NCBI RefSeq assembly: GCF_018889995.1
Contig: NZ_CP076547.1
Location: forward strand, 3,038,001 to 3,102,000
Length of the DNA: 64,000 nt
Origin: Subtercola sp. PAMC28395
Lineage (GTDB): Bacteria > Actinomycetota > Actinomycetes > Actinomycetales > Microbacteriaceae
Reading direction: 5' to 3'
Shown: one piece after another, positions 1 through 8,277 of the stretch
How the letters are laid out: each line of letters starts with the position of its first letter
Position numbering within the stretch: position 1 is the stretch's first letter
The notes under the pieces: model-generated
What the model saw: the letters and a program-made list of their open reading frames with translations, nothing else
Told to the model about the DNA's origin: nothing
Database searches by the model: none
Program-made: the position numbers and the translations under genes

Positions 1-1127
1 GGGCTCGAATCGTCGACGCCATCAAGAAGCACGGCGGCCTGACCCAAGTCGAACTCGCGGGTGCCACCGGGCTCTCGCCAGCCACGGTCTCGAACATCGT
101 GAAGGAGCTCTCAGCCTCGGGTCTGCTGCACACGGCGCCGAGCACACGCAGCGGCCGCAGAGCCCAGCACGTGACCCTGGCGCACTCGATCGGCCTCTTC
201 GTCGGCGTCCACTTCTCCACCAGGCATATGCGCATCGCGCTGGCCGACGCAGCTCACACGGTCGTCGCCGAACATCACATGCCTCTGGCAAAAGATCACC
301 GGGCCGACAACGAACTCGACAAGACCACCCTTCTGCTTTCGGACATGCTCGAATCGGTCGACGCCTCGATGCAGGAGGTGCTGGGAGTAGGCATAGCGGT
401 TCCTGCGCCGATGGATGTCGAGACGGGGACGACTGCGCGCAGCGGAATCATGCGCGGGTGGGACGGCGTCGCCGTGGCCGAAGTGATGGAGCGCCGGCTG
501 AAGAGGCCAGTGTTCGTCGACAACGCCGCGAACCTGAGCGCCCTGGCCGAATTCCGCCTCGGTGCTGCCCGGGGAAAGCGGAATGCGGTCACGCTCGACA
601 TCGGTGACGGTATCGGGGCTGGCCTGATTCTCAACGGTGCAGTCTTCCGAGGGCACAACGGCACGGCAGGCGAGTTCGGCCACACCACGATTCTCGAGAA
701 CGGACCCCTGTGCCGCTGCGGAAACCGGGGCTGCCTCGAAGCCATCGCCGGTGGCCCGGCGATTCTCGAGAGCCTGAGGGATGATCTGGGTGCCCTGAAG
801 CTCAACGACATCGTCGTTCGCGCGATGGCTGGCGAACCCCTGTCGATGCGGGCCGTCTCAGACGCCGGCCGGCACATCGGCGTCGCCGCGGCGAATCTCT
901 GCAACCTCCTCGACCCCGAACGCATCGTCGTCGGGGGCGAACTGGCCCGTGCTGGCGAGCTCCTCCTCGGGCCGCTCCGCCACGCCGTCGAGCGCTCGAT
1001 CATCGTCGGCCCCGAGCTGATGCCCGAAATCGTCCAAGGCCAGCTGGGAGCGCGTGCGGCGACGCTGGGAGCTGCTGTGTATGCGGTCGACCAGGTGTCG
1101 ATCCTTGCCGAAGAAAGAAGTGCTTAA
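1..1127 (+). CDS. ROK-family transcriptional regulator (5' end outside window)
   Basis: Transcriptional repressor of the ROK (NagC/XylR) family, probably controlling the sugar importer that follows. The open frame runs in from the left edge (codons from base 3), and the first visible residues are the recognition part of a winged helix (LTQVELAGATGLSPATVSN), so the start lies upstream of the window. The sugar-kinase-like part follows: the ROK zinc motif CRCGNRGCLEA is intact, and DIGDGIGAG matches the family glycine-rich segment. A GTG at 99 would remove the DNA-binding helix and is not a credible start. The xylose-type importer begins 100 bp downstream on the same strand, so local control of that operon is inferred; the ligand is not shown by the sequence. 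Confidence 0.9.
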   Translation, partial: ARIVDAIKKHGGLTQVELAGATGLSPATVSNIVKELSASGLLHTAPSTRSGRRAQHVTLAHSIGLFVGVHFSTRHMRIALADAAHTVVAEHHMPLAKDHRADNELDKTTLLLSDMLESVDASMQEVLGVGIAVPAPMDVETGTTARSGIMRGWDGVAVAEVMERRLKRPVFVDNAANLSALAEFRLGAARGKRNAVTLDIGDGIGAGLILNGAVFRGHNGTAGEFGHTTILENGPLCRCGNRGCLEAIAGGPAILESLRDDLGALKLNDIVVRAMAGEPLSMRAVSDAGRHIGVAAANLCNLLDPERIVVGGELARAGELLLGPLRHAVERSIIVGPELMPEIVQGQLGARAATLGAAVYAVDQVSILAEERSA

Positions 1128-1140
1128 GTTGTTATCTAAT

Positions 1141-1167
1141 CCTTGTCTTCAAGACTTGACGACAAGG
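1141..1167. promoter_or_regulatory. Nested inverted repeat, candidate ROK operator
   Basis: CCTTGTC at 1141-1147 is repeated inverted as GACAAGG at 1161-1167, and inside lies a second palindrome GTCTT-C-AAGAC (1145-1155). It sits in the 101-bp gap between the ROK gene and the xylF-like gene. There is no T-run, so an operator is more likely than a terminator. The assignment to the ROK protein is inferred from position. Confidence 0.4.
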
Positions 1168-1228
1168 TTGAATAATGCCAAGCTCGCTCCAGTCGCCAAA
1201 GAGGGCGACCACAACGGGAGGTTCCTCA

Positions 1229-2335
1229 ATGAAGATCGCCACCACGAGAGCGGTCATAGCCACTGCCGCGCTCCTGCTCGCAGCCGGTTCGCTCACAGCA
1301 TGTTCGAACGGTTCGTCCAACAGTTCAGGCGCATCGACCGCCAACGCCTCAAGCGCGAAGATCGGTCTGCTTCTTCCTGACTCTGTCACCGCGCGGTATG
1401 AAAGTGCCGACAAGCCGTACTTCGAGGCGAAGGTCAAGTCACTCTGCCCCGACTGCACGGTTCTCTACTCCAACGCCGACGGTGACGCCGCGAAGCAGCA
1501 GCAGCAGGCTGAATCGATGCTCACCCAGGGTGTCAGTGTTCTGGTGCTCGACCCGTTCGACGGCGAAGCAGCCGCTTCGATCGTCAGCGAGGCCAAAGCC
1601 AAGAACGTGCCGGTCATCTCATACGACCGCCTCATCAACAGCCCCGACATCGCCTTCTACATCTCGTTCGACAACGAGAAGGTCGGCGAGCTCCAGGGCC
1701 AGGCCCTGGTCGACAAGCTGAAGAAGGACGGCGTTGCCGCCGGATCCGGCATCCTGATGGTGAACGGCTCACCGACCGACAACAACGCCACTCTGTTCAA
1801 GAAGGGCGCTCACTCGATCATCGACCCGTCCGGCTACAAGGTGCTTGCCGAGTTCGACACACCCGGGTGGGACCCGGCCAAGGCCCAGGACTGGGTCGCA
1901 GGCCAGATCACGCAGTTCGGTCCGCAGATCAAGGGTCTCTACGCGGCCAACGACGGCACCGCAGGTGGCGCAATCGCGTCGCTCAAGGCAGCCAACGTCA
2001 GCCCGCTCCCCCCGGTCACCGGACAGGACGCCGAACTCGCCGGCATCCAGCGCATTCTCGCTGGTGACCAGTACATGACGGTCTACAAGGCCCTCAAGCC
2101 CGAAGCAGAGCAGGCTGCAACGCTCGCTGTGTCGCTGGCCAAGGGTGAGACCGTCAAGGCGACATCGACCACCAACACGGCAGGTGGAGCGGCAATCCCG
2201 TCCTTCCTGCTCGTCCCGGCCGCTGTCACCGTCGACAAGATCCAGAGCACCGTCGTCGCTGACGGCTTCTACACCGTCGCGCAGATCTGCACCGCAGACT
2301 ACGCAGCGGCCTGTGCTGCCAACGGCATCAAGTAG
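1229..2335 (+). CDS. xylF: Xylose-type ABC transporter substrate-binding lipoprotein
   Basis: Extracytoplasmic sugar-binding lipoprotein of the XylF/ribose-binding (periplasmic-binding-protein-like I) family, 368 aa. The ATG at 1229 is chosen because GGGAGG lies 8 nt upstream and a lipoprotein signal starts exactly there, with lipobox LTAC and acylated Cys25; the longer frame from 1175 lacks both. Segments DRLINSPDIAFYISFDNEKV, GSPTDNNA, NDGTAGGA, TGQDAELAGI and MTVYK correspond closely to E. coli XylF, so D-xylose is the likely ligand (family knowledge; related pentoses remain possible). A strong hairpin follows the stop codon. It is the first gene of an importer operon with the ATPase and permease. 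Confidence 0.9.
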   Translation: MKIATTRAVIATAALLLAAGSLTACSNGSSNSSGASTANASSAKIGLLLPDSVTARYESADKPYFEAKVKSLCPDCTVLYSNADGDAAKQQQQAESMLTQGVSVLVLDPFDGEAAASIVSEAKAKNVPVISYDRLINSPDIAFYISFDNEKVGELQGQALVDKLKKDGVAAGSGILMVNGSPTDNNATLFKKGAHSIIDPSGYKVLAEFDTPGWDPAKAQDWVAGQITQFGPQIKGLYAANDGTAGGAIASLKAANVSPLPPVTGQDAELAGIQRILAGDQYMTVYKALKPEAEQAATLAVSLAKGETVKATSTTNTAGGAAIPSFLLVPAAVTVDKIQSTVVADGFYTVAQICTADYAAACAANGIK

Positions 2336-2343
2336 GTGAAGAA

Positions 2344-2379
2344 ACCCGGTCGGGGTGTGTACATGCACCCCGACCGGGT
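2344..2379 (+). terminator. 14-bp perfect hairpin between xylF and the ATPase gene
   Basis: Arms 2344-2357 and 2366-2379 (ACCCGGTCGGGGTG and its exact complement) enclose an 8-nt loop and are followed by CTACTTTTG, a poor U-tract. Placed 9 bp after the binding-protein stop codon, it probably acts as an attenuator or 3' mRNA stabiliser that gives more binding protein than ATPase and permease, a usual arrangement in ABC importers. Confidence 0.75.
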
Positions 2380-2488
2380 CTACTTTTGCGTCAAGGCACC
2401 ATCGCACCACCCAGACTTCGCTTCACTGCACTCACTTCACTGCACTCACTTCACCGCATTCTGTTCACCGCACTTCAAAGGAGAAATC

Positions 2489-3427
2489 GTGACGATGAAT
2501 TCTGCCGTCGCCGAACCGCGAGGCACCACCCGAGAGCCCGTCCTCTCGCTCAAGGGAGTATCGAAAGGATTTGGTGCCGTCCGCGCGTTGACGGACATCA
2601 ATCTCGATATCTACCCCGGCGAAGTCGTGGCCATCGTCGGCGACAACGGTGCGGGCAAATCCACGCTCGTCAAGATCCTGGCCGGTGTGCACCCGCAGGA
2701 TTCCGGAACCATCACGTTCGACGGAACCGAGGTGAGCATCCAGACCCCCACCGCTTCGCGCGCACTCGGCATTGCCACGGTCTTCCAGGACCTTGCTCTC
2801 TGCGACAACCTCGACGTCGTGTCGAACCTCTTTCTCGGCCGCGAGATCACCCGCGGCCCGTCACTTGATGAAGAAGAGATGGAGCAACGCGCGTGGAGCC
2901 TGCTCCGCCAGCTCTCCGCGAAGATCCCCTCGGTGCGAATCGCCGTCGCCTCTCTCTCGGGCGGCCAACGGCAGACCGTGGCCATCGCGAGATCCCTCAT
3001 CGGTGAGCCCAGTGTGGTCATCCTCGACGAACCGACAGCCGCTCTTGGCGTCGCCCAGACCGCCGAAGTACTGAACCTGGTGGAACGCCTGCGCGAACGG
3101 GGGCTGGGAGTCCTGCTGATCAGCCACAATATGGCCGACGTGCAGGCCGTCGCCGACCGCGTGGTCGTGCTTCGCCTGGGACGCAACAACGGTGACTTCC
3201 ACGTTGCCGACGTGAGTTACGAAGAAATCATCTCGGCGATCACGGGTGCGACAGACAACGTAGTGACCCGCCGGGCCAGTGCCCACGCAAGCGCGGCCCC
3301 TGCTTCGCCCCCCGAACCAGCATCTGCTTCGTCTGCTGCTGCCCACGCGGCCGCTGCACCGAGCGAGGGCCGCGTGACCGAGCCCCTGCCAGACAACTCA
3401 ACCGGTATCGACGAGGAGATCGACTGA
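2489..3427 (+). CDS. Sugar ABC transporter ATP-binding protein (single cassette)
   Basis: ATPase subunit of the xylose-type importer, 312 aa. It carries one ABC domain: Walker A GDNGAGKST, signature LSGGQ, Walker B VVILDEP and an H-loop (LLISHN). E. coli XylG has two cassettes in about 500 aa, so this is the shorter single-cassette form and probably works as a homodimer. After about residue 255 comes an Ala/Pro/Ser-rich tail of about 55 aa with no recognisable domain. GTG 2489 is preferred because AAAGGAGA sits about 5 nt upstream; ATG 2495 is a close alternative. The 110-nt leader has CACTTCACTG-like direct repeats. The permease starts 2 nt after its stop. Confidence 0.88.
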   Translation: MTMNSAVAEPRGTTREPVLSLKGVSKGFGAVRALTDINLDIYPGEVVAIVGDNGAGKSTLVKILAGVHPQDSGTITFDGTEVSIQTPTASRALGIATVFQDLALCDNLDVVSNLFLGREITRGPSLDEEEMEQRAWSLLRQLSAKIPSVRIAVASLSGGQRQTVAIARSLIGEPSVVILDEPTAALGVAQTAEVLNLVERLRERGLGVLLISHNMADVQAVADRVVVLRLGRNNGDFHVADVSYEEIISAITGATDNVVTRRASAHASAAPASPPEPASASSAAAHAAAAPSEGRVTEPLPDNSTGIDEEID

Positions 3428-3429
3428 TC

Positions 3430-4710
3430 ATGACCACCACCCCCTCTTCATCCCAGACCCCGATCCCAACGGAGACCCCGGCCGAGCGCGCCACCGACCT
3501 GCAGGACGAACGACTCGTTCGGACCGAGGGCATCGGCGGCGCCGTGCTTGCCTTCCGCCAGCGCGTGCGGGGCGGCGATCTCGGTTCACTCCCTGTCGTC
3601 ATCGGCCTGGTCGTCATCTGCGTGATCTTCCAGGTTCTGAACCCGAACTTCCTGTCGTCGAACAACCTCGTCAACCTGACACTGCAATGTGCGGCAGTGG
3701 GCACGATCTCCATCGGCATCGTCCTGGTGCTGCTCCTCGGCCAGATCGACCTCTCGGTCGGGTCCGTCAGCGGTCTTGCTGCTGCCATCCTCGGCGTCGG
3801 TCTCACGCAGCTGAAGTGGCCTGTCGCCCTGGCCATCATCGTCGCCCTCATCGTCGGGGCCGCGATCGGTTTCCTGTACGGAATGCTCTTCACCAGGTTC
3901 GGCGTACCGAGCTTCGTGATCACCCTGGCTGGTCTTCTCGCCTTTCTCGGGTTGCAGCTGAAGGTTCTCGGCCCGAACGGCTCGATCAACCTTCCGTACG
4001 ATTCGTGGATCGTCCAGTTCGCCCAGGCGACCTTCCTGCCACCGTGGGCCGCCTACGCCCTCGCCGTCATCGCGGCCGGCGCCCTGTTCTTCTCCGATTG
4101 GAACCGGGCGCGCCGCCGCAAGAAGGCTGGCCTGTCGACGGGCGCTGTCTCCGTGATGCTCATCAAGGCCGTTGCACTGCTGATCGTGCTTCTGCTCGCC
4201 GTCGCGTACCTCGCCACTGACCGAGGACTTGGCGCCATGTTCCTGCTGTTCGTGCTGCTGGTCGTCATGATGAACTACTTCCTCACCAGGACCCGCTGGG
4301 GTCGCTCGGTGTTCGCCGTCGGTGGTTCGGTTGAGGCCGCACGTCGAGCGGGTATCAGGGTCAACCGGGTCTACATCACCGTGTTCATCCTGTGCTCGAG
4401 CTTCGCAGCCCTCGGCGGACTCCTCGCCGCAGCCCGACTGACCAGCGCGAGCCTTTCCAGCGGTGGCGGTGACACCAACCTGAACGCCATTGCGGCGGCC
4501 GTCATCGGTGGCACGAGCCTCTTCGGTGGCCGCGGTTCTGCCTGGTCTGCACTGCTGGGTATTCTCGTGATCCAGTCGATCTCCAGCGGACTCACTCTGC
4601 TGAACCTCGACTCGTCCATCCGTTACATGATCACAGGCGCGGTGCTGCTGCTGGCCGTCATCATCGACTCGCTGTCACGTCGCTCACGCGCGAGCCACGG
4701 CCAGGCATAA
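3430..4710 (+). CDS. xylH: Sugar ABC transporter permease (XylH/RbsC type)
   Basis: Inner-membrane permease of the xylose-type importer, 426 aa, BPD_transp_2 family. About ten hydrophobic segments follow an N-terminal cytoplasmic region of some 50 residues. LLLGQIDLSVGSVSGL and the loop TRWGRSVFAVGGSVEAARRAGI are hallmarks of the RbsC/XylH/AraH group, the latter being the EAA-like contact with the ATPase. GAGGAG lies 11 nt before the ATG, inside the end of the ATPase gene, suggesting translational coupling. The operon ends at the hairpin at 4742-4785. XylH is the best guess from gene order and the XylF-like partner. Confidence 0.88.
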   Translation: MTTTPSSSQTPIPTETPAERATDLQDERLVRTEGIGGAVLAFRQRVRGGDLGSLPVVIGLVVICVIFQVLNPNFLSSNNLVNLTLQCAAVGTISIGIVLVLLLGQIDLSVGSVSGLAAAILGVGLTQLKWPVALAIIVALIVGAAIGFLYGMLFTRFGVPSFVITLAGLLAFLGLQLKVLGPNGSINLPYDSWIVQFAQATFLPPWAAYALAVIAAGALFFSDWNRARRRKKAGLSTGAVSVMLIKAVALLIVLLLAVAYLATDRGLGAMFLLFVLLVVMMNYFLTRTRWGRSVFAVGGSVEAARRAGIRVNRVYITVFILCSSFAALGGLLAAARLTSASLSSGGGDTNLNAIAAAVIGGTSLFGGRGSAWSALLGILVIQSISSGLTLLNLDSSIRYMITGAVLLLAVIIDSLSRRSRASHGQA

Positions 4711-4741
4711 CCGCTGCAACGGGTACTTCCCGGAAGGGGAA

Positions 4742-4785
4742 CGTCGACGAGCGGGTGGGGTGATCACTCCACCCGCTCGTCGACG
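4742..4785. terminator. Bidirectional hairpin terminator between convergent genes
   Basis: A near-perfect 44-bp palindrome (CGTCGACGAGCGGGTGG arm, centre TGATCA, one G-U pair) sits after the permease gene. The right arm contains the stop codon and last codons of the convergent minus-strand gene ending at 4764, so one structure serves both transcripts. Confidence 0.75.
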
Positions 4786-5129
4786 ATTCCCACGAAACCC
4801 GTGCCGATTCCGTCGTACTCACGCCTCGAGAACCCGGCGGCCAGAACCGGCAGCTCAGCGATGTCGTGATAGTCGCAGCTCAGGTAGGTGAAGGCGGGCC
4901 ACCATTTCTTGGGCCTCGCAGCCTCGGTGAAGCCACAGACCGTGCACACCAGCTGTACCCACACGGGCTTCTTCCCGGTGCGGTTGGCGCGGGACTGCAC
5001 CAGCCACGGTGGAGGCGAGGCGGCGATAGCCTCGAACTCCGCCTCGCTCATGCGCGCGGGCAATCCATGGCGGTGGGCCATCTCGAGCGGAATATCGAGC
5101 CTCAGTGCTGCTTCTCGGCGAGTGATCAT
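4764..5129 (-). CDS. Small conserved zinc-ribbon-like hypothetical protein
   Basis: 121-aa protein of unknown function. The start is the ATG of MITRREAALRLDIP; a longer open frame to 5513 overlaps the divergent gene and looks non-coding. The N-terminus resembles a short helix-turn-helix-like segment (TRREAALRLDIPLEMAHRHGL). The centre has a Cys pair CTVC and a later CDYH, a candidate metal site. It is rich in aromatic residues (KKWWPAF). There is no Shine-Dalgarno, but TATCGT lies 8 nt upstream of the ATG, so a leaderless transcript is possible. Its C-terminal codons form one arm of the shared terminator hairpin. I do not recognise a named family. Confidence 0.65.
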   Translation of the reverse strand: MITRREAALRLDIPLEMAHRHGLPARMSEAEFEAIAASPPPWLVQSRANRTGKKPVWVQLVCTVCGFTEAARPKKWWPAFTYLSCDYHDIAELPVLAAGFSRREYDGIGTGFVGIVDERVE

Positions 5130-5199
5130 CGCCCACAACGATAGCCCCGAATGTAGCCTTGACTGGTGGGCGCAATCTCTGGGCCTCCGGGAGGACCGC

Positions 5200-5544
5200 A
5201 TGTCAGACCCGAGCTCAGACCCGAACTCAGACCCGACGAAGGTCACAAACCAACCCTCGCTGACGACTTCGACCGGGCGTATCTGGTTGGTGGTCGGCGG
5301 CCTGTTCGCTGGCATCGCTGGGGTGATGCTCTTCTCACTTCGAGCGTTCTCTCCGCCTGGGCTGGCCCTGTGGGCACTCGTCGCCGTCGTTCTTCTGTAC
5401 CTGGGCATGATCATCGTGCAACTCGTCACCCGACGCGGCAGGCTCCGGCTCGGGATGCTCGCGGGCCTCATGATCACCATGGCCGTCGTCTCCCTGCTGA
5501 GCGTCGTGGTCATTGCAGCAAGCCAGGTGCCAGAAGCCCGTTAG
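5200..5544 (+). CDS. Small three-helix membrane protein
   Basis: 114-aa protein, function unknown. GGGAGG 5 nt before ATG 5200 fixes the start. A polar N-terminus with SDPNSDP-type repeats (about 28 aa) is followed by three hydrophobic helices (about residues 29-50, 55-75 and 86-108). The short basic segment TRRGRLRLG between helices 2 and 3 suggests an inside loop. It is transcribed away from the zinc-ribbon-like gene and just before the FKBP gene. Confidence 0.7.
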   Translation: MSDPSSDPNSDPTKVTNQPSLTTSTGRIWLVVGGLFAGIAGVMLFSLRAFSPPGLALWALVAVVLLYLGMIIVQLVTRRGRLRLGMLAGLMITMAVVSLLSVVVIAASQVPEAR

Positions 5545-5619
5545 CATTGCGCAAGCACGATCGGGGCGCTCCCAGCCTGTCGCCAGCTCGCTCATAGCTC
5601 ATGCCGCCAGACTCGGTGC

Positions 5620-6639
5620 ATGCGCAAAATCGCCCTTCTTGCTGCGGTGGCCACCACAGCCGTCGTCGCTCTCACCCTTGCCGGCTGCAGCTCGTCGACC
5701 AGCTCGTCCAGTTCTGCCGGGACCTGCACCCTCACTGCCCCCGGCCCGAACTCGGCCGCTGTGACGGTCTCCGGTGCGCTTGACGCCCTCCCCACCACCG
5801 CGTTCACCACACCGCTCTCGACCACCACCACAGAACGTACAGTCGCGACGGTCGGAACCGGCGCCAAGGTCACCGACGGTTCGGTGGCCACCGTGGACTT
5901 CACGCTCTACAACGGGGTCACTGGCGCACAGCTGTTCACGACGACCGACGCCGAGGTCGGGCCCCAGGCGGTCACCGTCGACGCCGCGAAATTCCTCCCT
6001 GGACTGGTCAAAGCCGTCTCGTGCGCAACCGTCGGATCGCGAATCGTTGCAGTCGTTCCCCCGGCCGATGCCTGGGGTGCAAACGGCAACTCGACGCTTG
6101 GCGTCGCCGCAGCTGACACGGTGGTCTTCGTCGTCGACGTGAAGTCCGTCGCCGCCGCATCGAGTTCCACTCCCTCGCCGAGCTCCACCCTCGACCCGAA
6201 CATGCCGACCAAGGCGACCGGCGCCGCCCAGCCAGCACCAGCCGGGTTCCCGACGGTGACCCTCGCCGATGACGGCACGCCGACCGTGACGATTCCCACG
6301 ACCCCCGCCCCGACGGCCCTCCAGATCGCCCTGCTCAAGAAGGGCGACGGCGAAACGGTCGCCGACGGAGACAGCGTCACCGTGCAGTACCAGGGAGTCA
6401 TCTGGTCTATAGGCAAGGTATTCGACCAGAGCTGGGGAAGAGGCCCGACATCGTTTGCGACCGGCCAGGTCATCAAGGGGTTCGCCGCAGCTCTCGTCGG
6501 CAACACCGTCGGCTCACAGGTCATCGTCGTCATTCCGCCCGACCAGGGCTATGGCACCGCCGGCAACAGCACAGCGGGCATCAGCGGCACAGATGACCTC
6601 GTGTTCGTGGTCGACATCCTGGCGACCACCCACGCCTAG
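5620..6639 (+). CDS. FKBP-type peptidyl-prolyl isomerase lipoprotein, two FKBP domains
   Basis: Secreted, lipid-anchored peptidyl-prolyl cis-trans isomerase, 339 aa. The signal ends in a lipobox LAGC with Cys23. The C-terminal domain (about residues 240-339) carries canonical FKBP elements: VQYQGVIW, FDQSW, VIKGFAAALVGNTVGSQ and VVIPPDQGYG. An earlier region (about residues 85-175) shows the same fold order (VDFTLYNG, FLPGLVKA, VVPPADAWG) but has lost many active-site aromatics, so it is probably a degenerate, non-catalytic FKBP. A Ser/Pro/Thr linker joins them. No Shine-Dalgarno is seen; CAGACT lies 6 nt before the ATG. A likely role is folding of exported proteins (family inference). Confidence 0.88.
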   Translation: MRKIALLAAVATTAVVALTLAGCSSSTSSSSSAGTCTLTAPGPNSAAVTVSGALDALPTTAFTTPLSTTTTERTVATVGTGAKVTDGSVATVDFTLYNGVTGAQLFTTTDAEVGPQAVTVDAAKFLPGLVKAVSCATVGSRIVAVVPPADAWGANGNSTLGVAAADTVVFVVDVKSVAAASSSTPSPSSTLDPNMPTKATGAAQPAPAGFPTVTLADDGTPTVTIPTTPAPTALQIALLKKGDGETVADGDSVTVQYQGVIWSIGKVFDQSWGRGPTSFATGQVIKGFAAALVGNTVGSQVIVVIPPDQGYGTAGNSTAGISGTDDLVFVVDILATTHA

Positions 6640-6651
6640 CTGCGCCGCCCA

Positions 6652-6710
6652 CGGACGACTCACCCCCGGACGGCTTACCTCGGGCCGATTACCCGCGGAC
6701 TGCTTGCCCG
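6652..6710. repeat. Degenerate 4 x ~15-bp tandem array after FKBP gene
   Basis: Four diverged copies of CGGACGGCTTACCTC begin 13 bp after the FKBP stop codon and fill most of the gap before lpdA. Copies differ at 3-5 positions, so the array is older than most others in the window. Confidence 0.6.
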
Positions 6711-6822
6711 GACTCCTCAACCACGGACGACGCAGATGCAAGAGTCGCTACTGTGGTCGACCCCGTGTCGTTCGAGGCAGAGAATGGAGGGGTACGCAAC
6801 GCTTCTCGAGAGGAAATCTGCT

Positions 6823-8238
6823 GTGGCTGCTCACTACGACGTCGTGATTCTTGGTGCTGGGCCCGGCGGGTACGTCGCGGCCGTTCGGGCTTCGCAACTG
6901 GGGCTGAAGGTGGCAGTCGTCGAACAGAAGTACTGGGGTGGGGTGTGCCTGAACGTGGGGTGTGTGCCAGCCAAGACCCTGTTGCGCAACGCTGAATTGG
7001 CCCACATCTTCAACAGAGAGGCCGACACGTTCGGAATCCGGGGCGACGTGACCTTCGACTACGGCGCAGCGTTCGACCGCAGCCGCAAAGTCGCTGACGG
7101 CCGCGCCAAGGGGGTGCACTACCTGATGAAGAAGAACGGGGTCACCGAATACGACGGCCGTGGCTCCTTCGCGGACGCGCGCACGCTCGACGTTGCCCTG
7201 ACGAAGGGCGGAAGCGAAAGGCTGACCTTCGACAATGCCATCATCGCCACCGGCTCGACGGTACGGTTGCTTCCCGGCGTCGAGCTCAGCCAGAACGTTG
7301 TGACGTACGAGAACCTGATTCTCGACCGCGACCTGCCGAAGTCTCTCGCCATCGTCGGCGGCGGTGCCATCGGCATCGAGTTCGCCTACGTGATGGCCAA
7401 CTACGGCGTCGACGTCACCGTCATCGAGTTCCTGCCCCGCGCCCTGCCGAATGAAGACGTCGACGTCTCCAAGGAAGTCGAGCGCAATTTCAAGAAGCTC
7501 GGAGTGCCCATCCTCACCTCGACCAAGGTCGAGAGCGTTGTTGACAACGGACTGGTGAACGGTAGCCCATCGGTCACCGTGAGCTACACCGACAAGAACG
7601 GTGTCGCCGGTTCAGTCGAGGCCGAGCGCGTGCTCATGTCGATCGGGTTCGCCGCAAATGTGACCGGCTACGGGCTCGAGAACACCGGCGTCGAACTCAC
7701 CGACCGGGGTGCCATCGCCGTCGACGACTTCATGCACACGACTGTCGCCGGCATCTACGCCATCGGAGATGTGACGGCCAAGCTGCAACTCGCACACGTT
7801 GCAGAAGCCCAGGGCATCGTCGCTGCCGAGACGATCGCCGGAGCCGCGACGATGTCGCTCGGTGACTACCGCATGATGCCGCGGGCCACCTTCTGCCAAC
7901 CCCAGGTGGCGAGCTTCGGCCTCACGGAACAGCAGGCTCGCGACGAAGGCTACGACGTGCGGGTCGCAACGTTCCCGATGACAGCGAATGCCAAAGCTCA
8001 TGCACTGGGTGAATCGAGCGGTTTCGTGAAGCTGGTCTCCGATGCGAAATACGGCGAACTGCTCGGCGGCCACCTCGTCGGGCACGACGTCTCCGAGCTC
8101 CTGCCAGAACTGACGCTTGCGCAGAAGTGGGATCTGACGGCTTACGAACTGGCCCGCAACGTGCACACGCACCCGACACTCAGCGAATCGATGCAGGATG
8201 CCTTCCACGGTTTGATCGGGCACATGATCAACATGTAG
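6823..8238 (+). CDS. lpdA: Dihydrolipoyl dehydrogenase (E3)
   Basis: FAD-dependent pyridine nucleotide-disulfide oxidoreductase, 471 aa, reoxidising lipoyl groups of the 2-oxo acid dehydrogenase complexes. It shows the FAD motif ILGAGPGG, the redox-active pair in [16 protein letters not shown], the NAD motif [12 protein letters not shown], the second FAD segment YAIGDVT, and the dimer-interface His-Glu region [11 protein letters not shown] 6823 is preferred because GAGAGGAAA lies about 8 nt upstream and the protein then begins just before the FAD strand as in other E3 enzymes; ATG 6784 would add an odd 13-residue leader. No E1/E2 genes are adjacent, as is common for E3 in actinomycetes. Confidence 0.95.
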   Translation: MAAHYDVVILGAGPGGYVAAVRASQLGLKVAVVEQKYWGGVCLNVGCVPAKTLLRNAELAHIFNREADTFGIRGDVTFDYGAAFDRSRKVADGRAKGVHYLMKKNGVTEYDGRGSFADARTLDVALTKGGSERLTFDNAIIATGSTVRLLPGVELSQNVVTYENLILDRDLPKSLAIVGGGAIGIEFAYVMANYGVDVTVIEFLPRALPNEDVDVSKEVERNFKKLGVPILTSTKVESVVDNGLVNGSPSVTVSYTDKNGVAGSVEAERVLMSIGFAANVTGYGLENTGVELTDRGAIAVDDFMHTTVAGIYAIGDVTAKLQLAHVAEAQGIVAAETIAGAATMSLGDYRMMPRATFCQPQVASFGLTEQQARDEGYDVRVATFPMTANAKAHALGESSGFVKLVSDAKYGELLGGHLVGHDVSELLPELTLAQKWDLTAYELARNVHTHPTLSESMQDAFHGLIGHMINM

Positions 8239-8277
8239 CCGTCAGAAATTCTTGATCCGCCGGGGAACCTTGATCTG

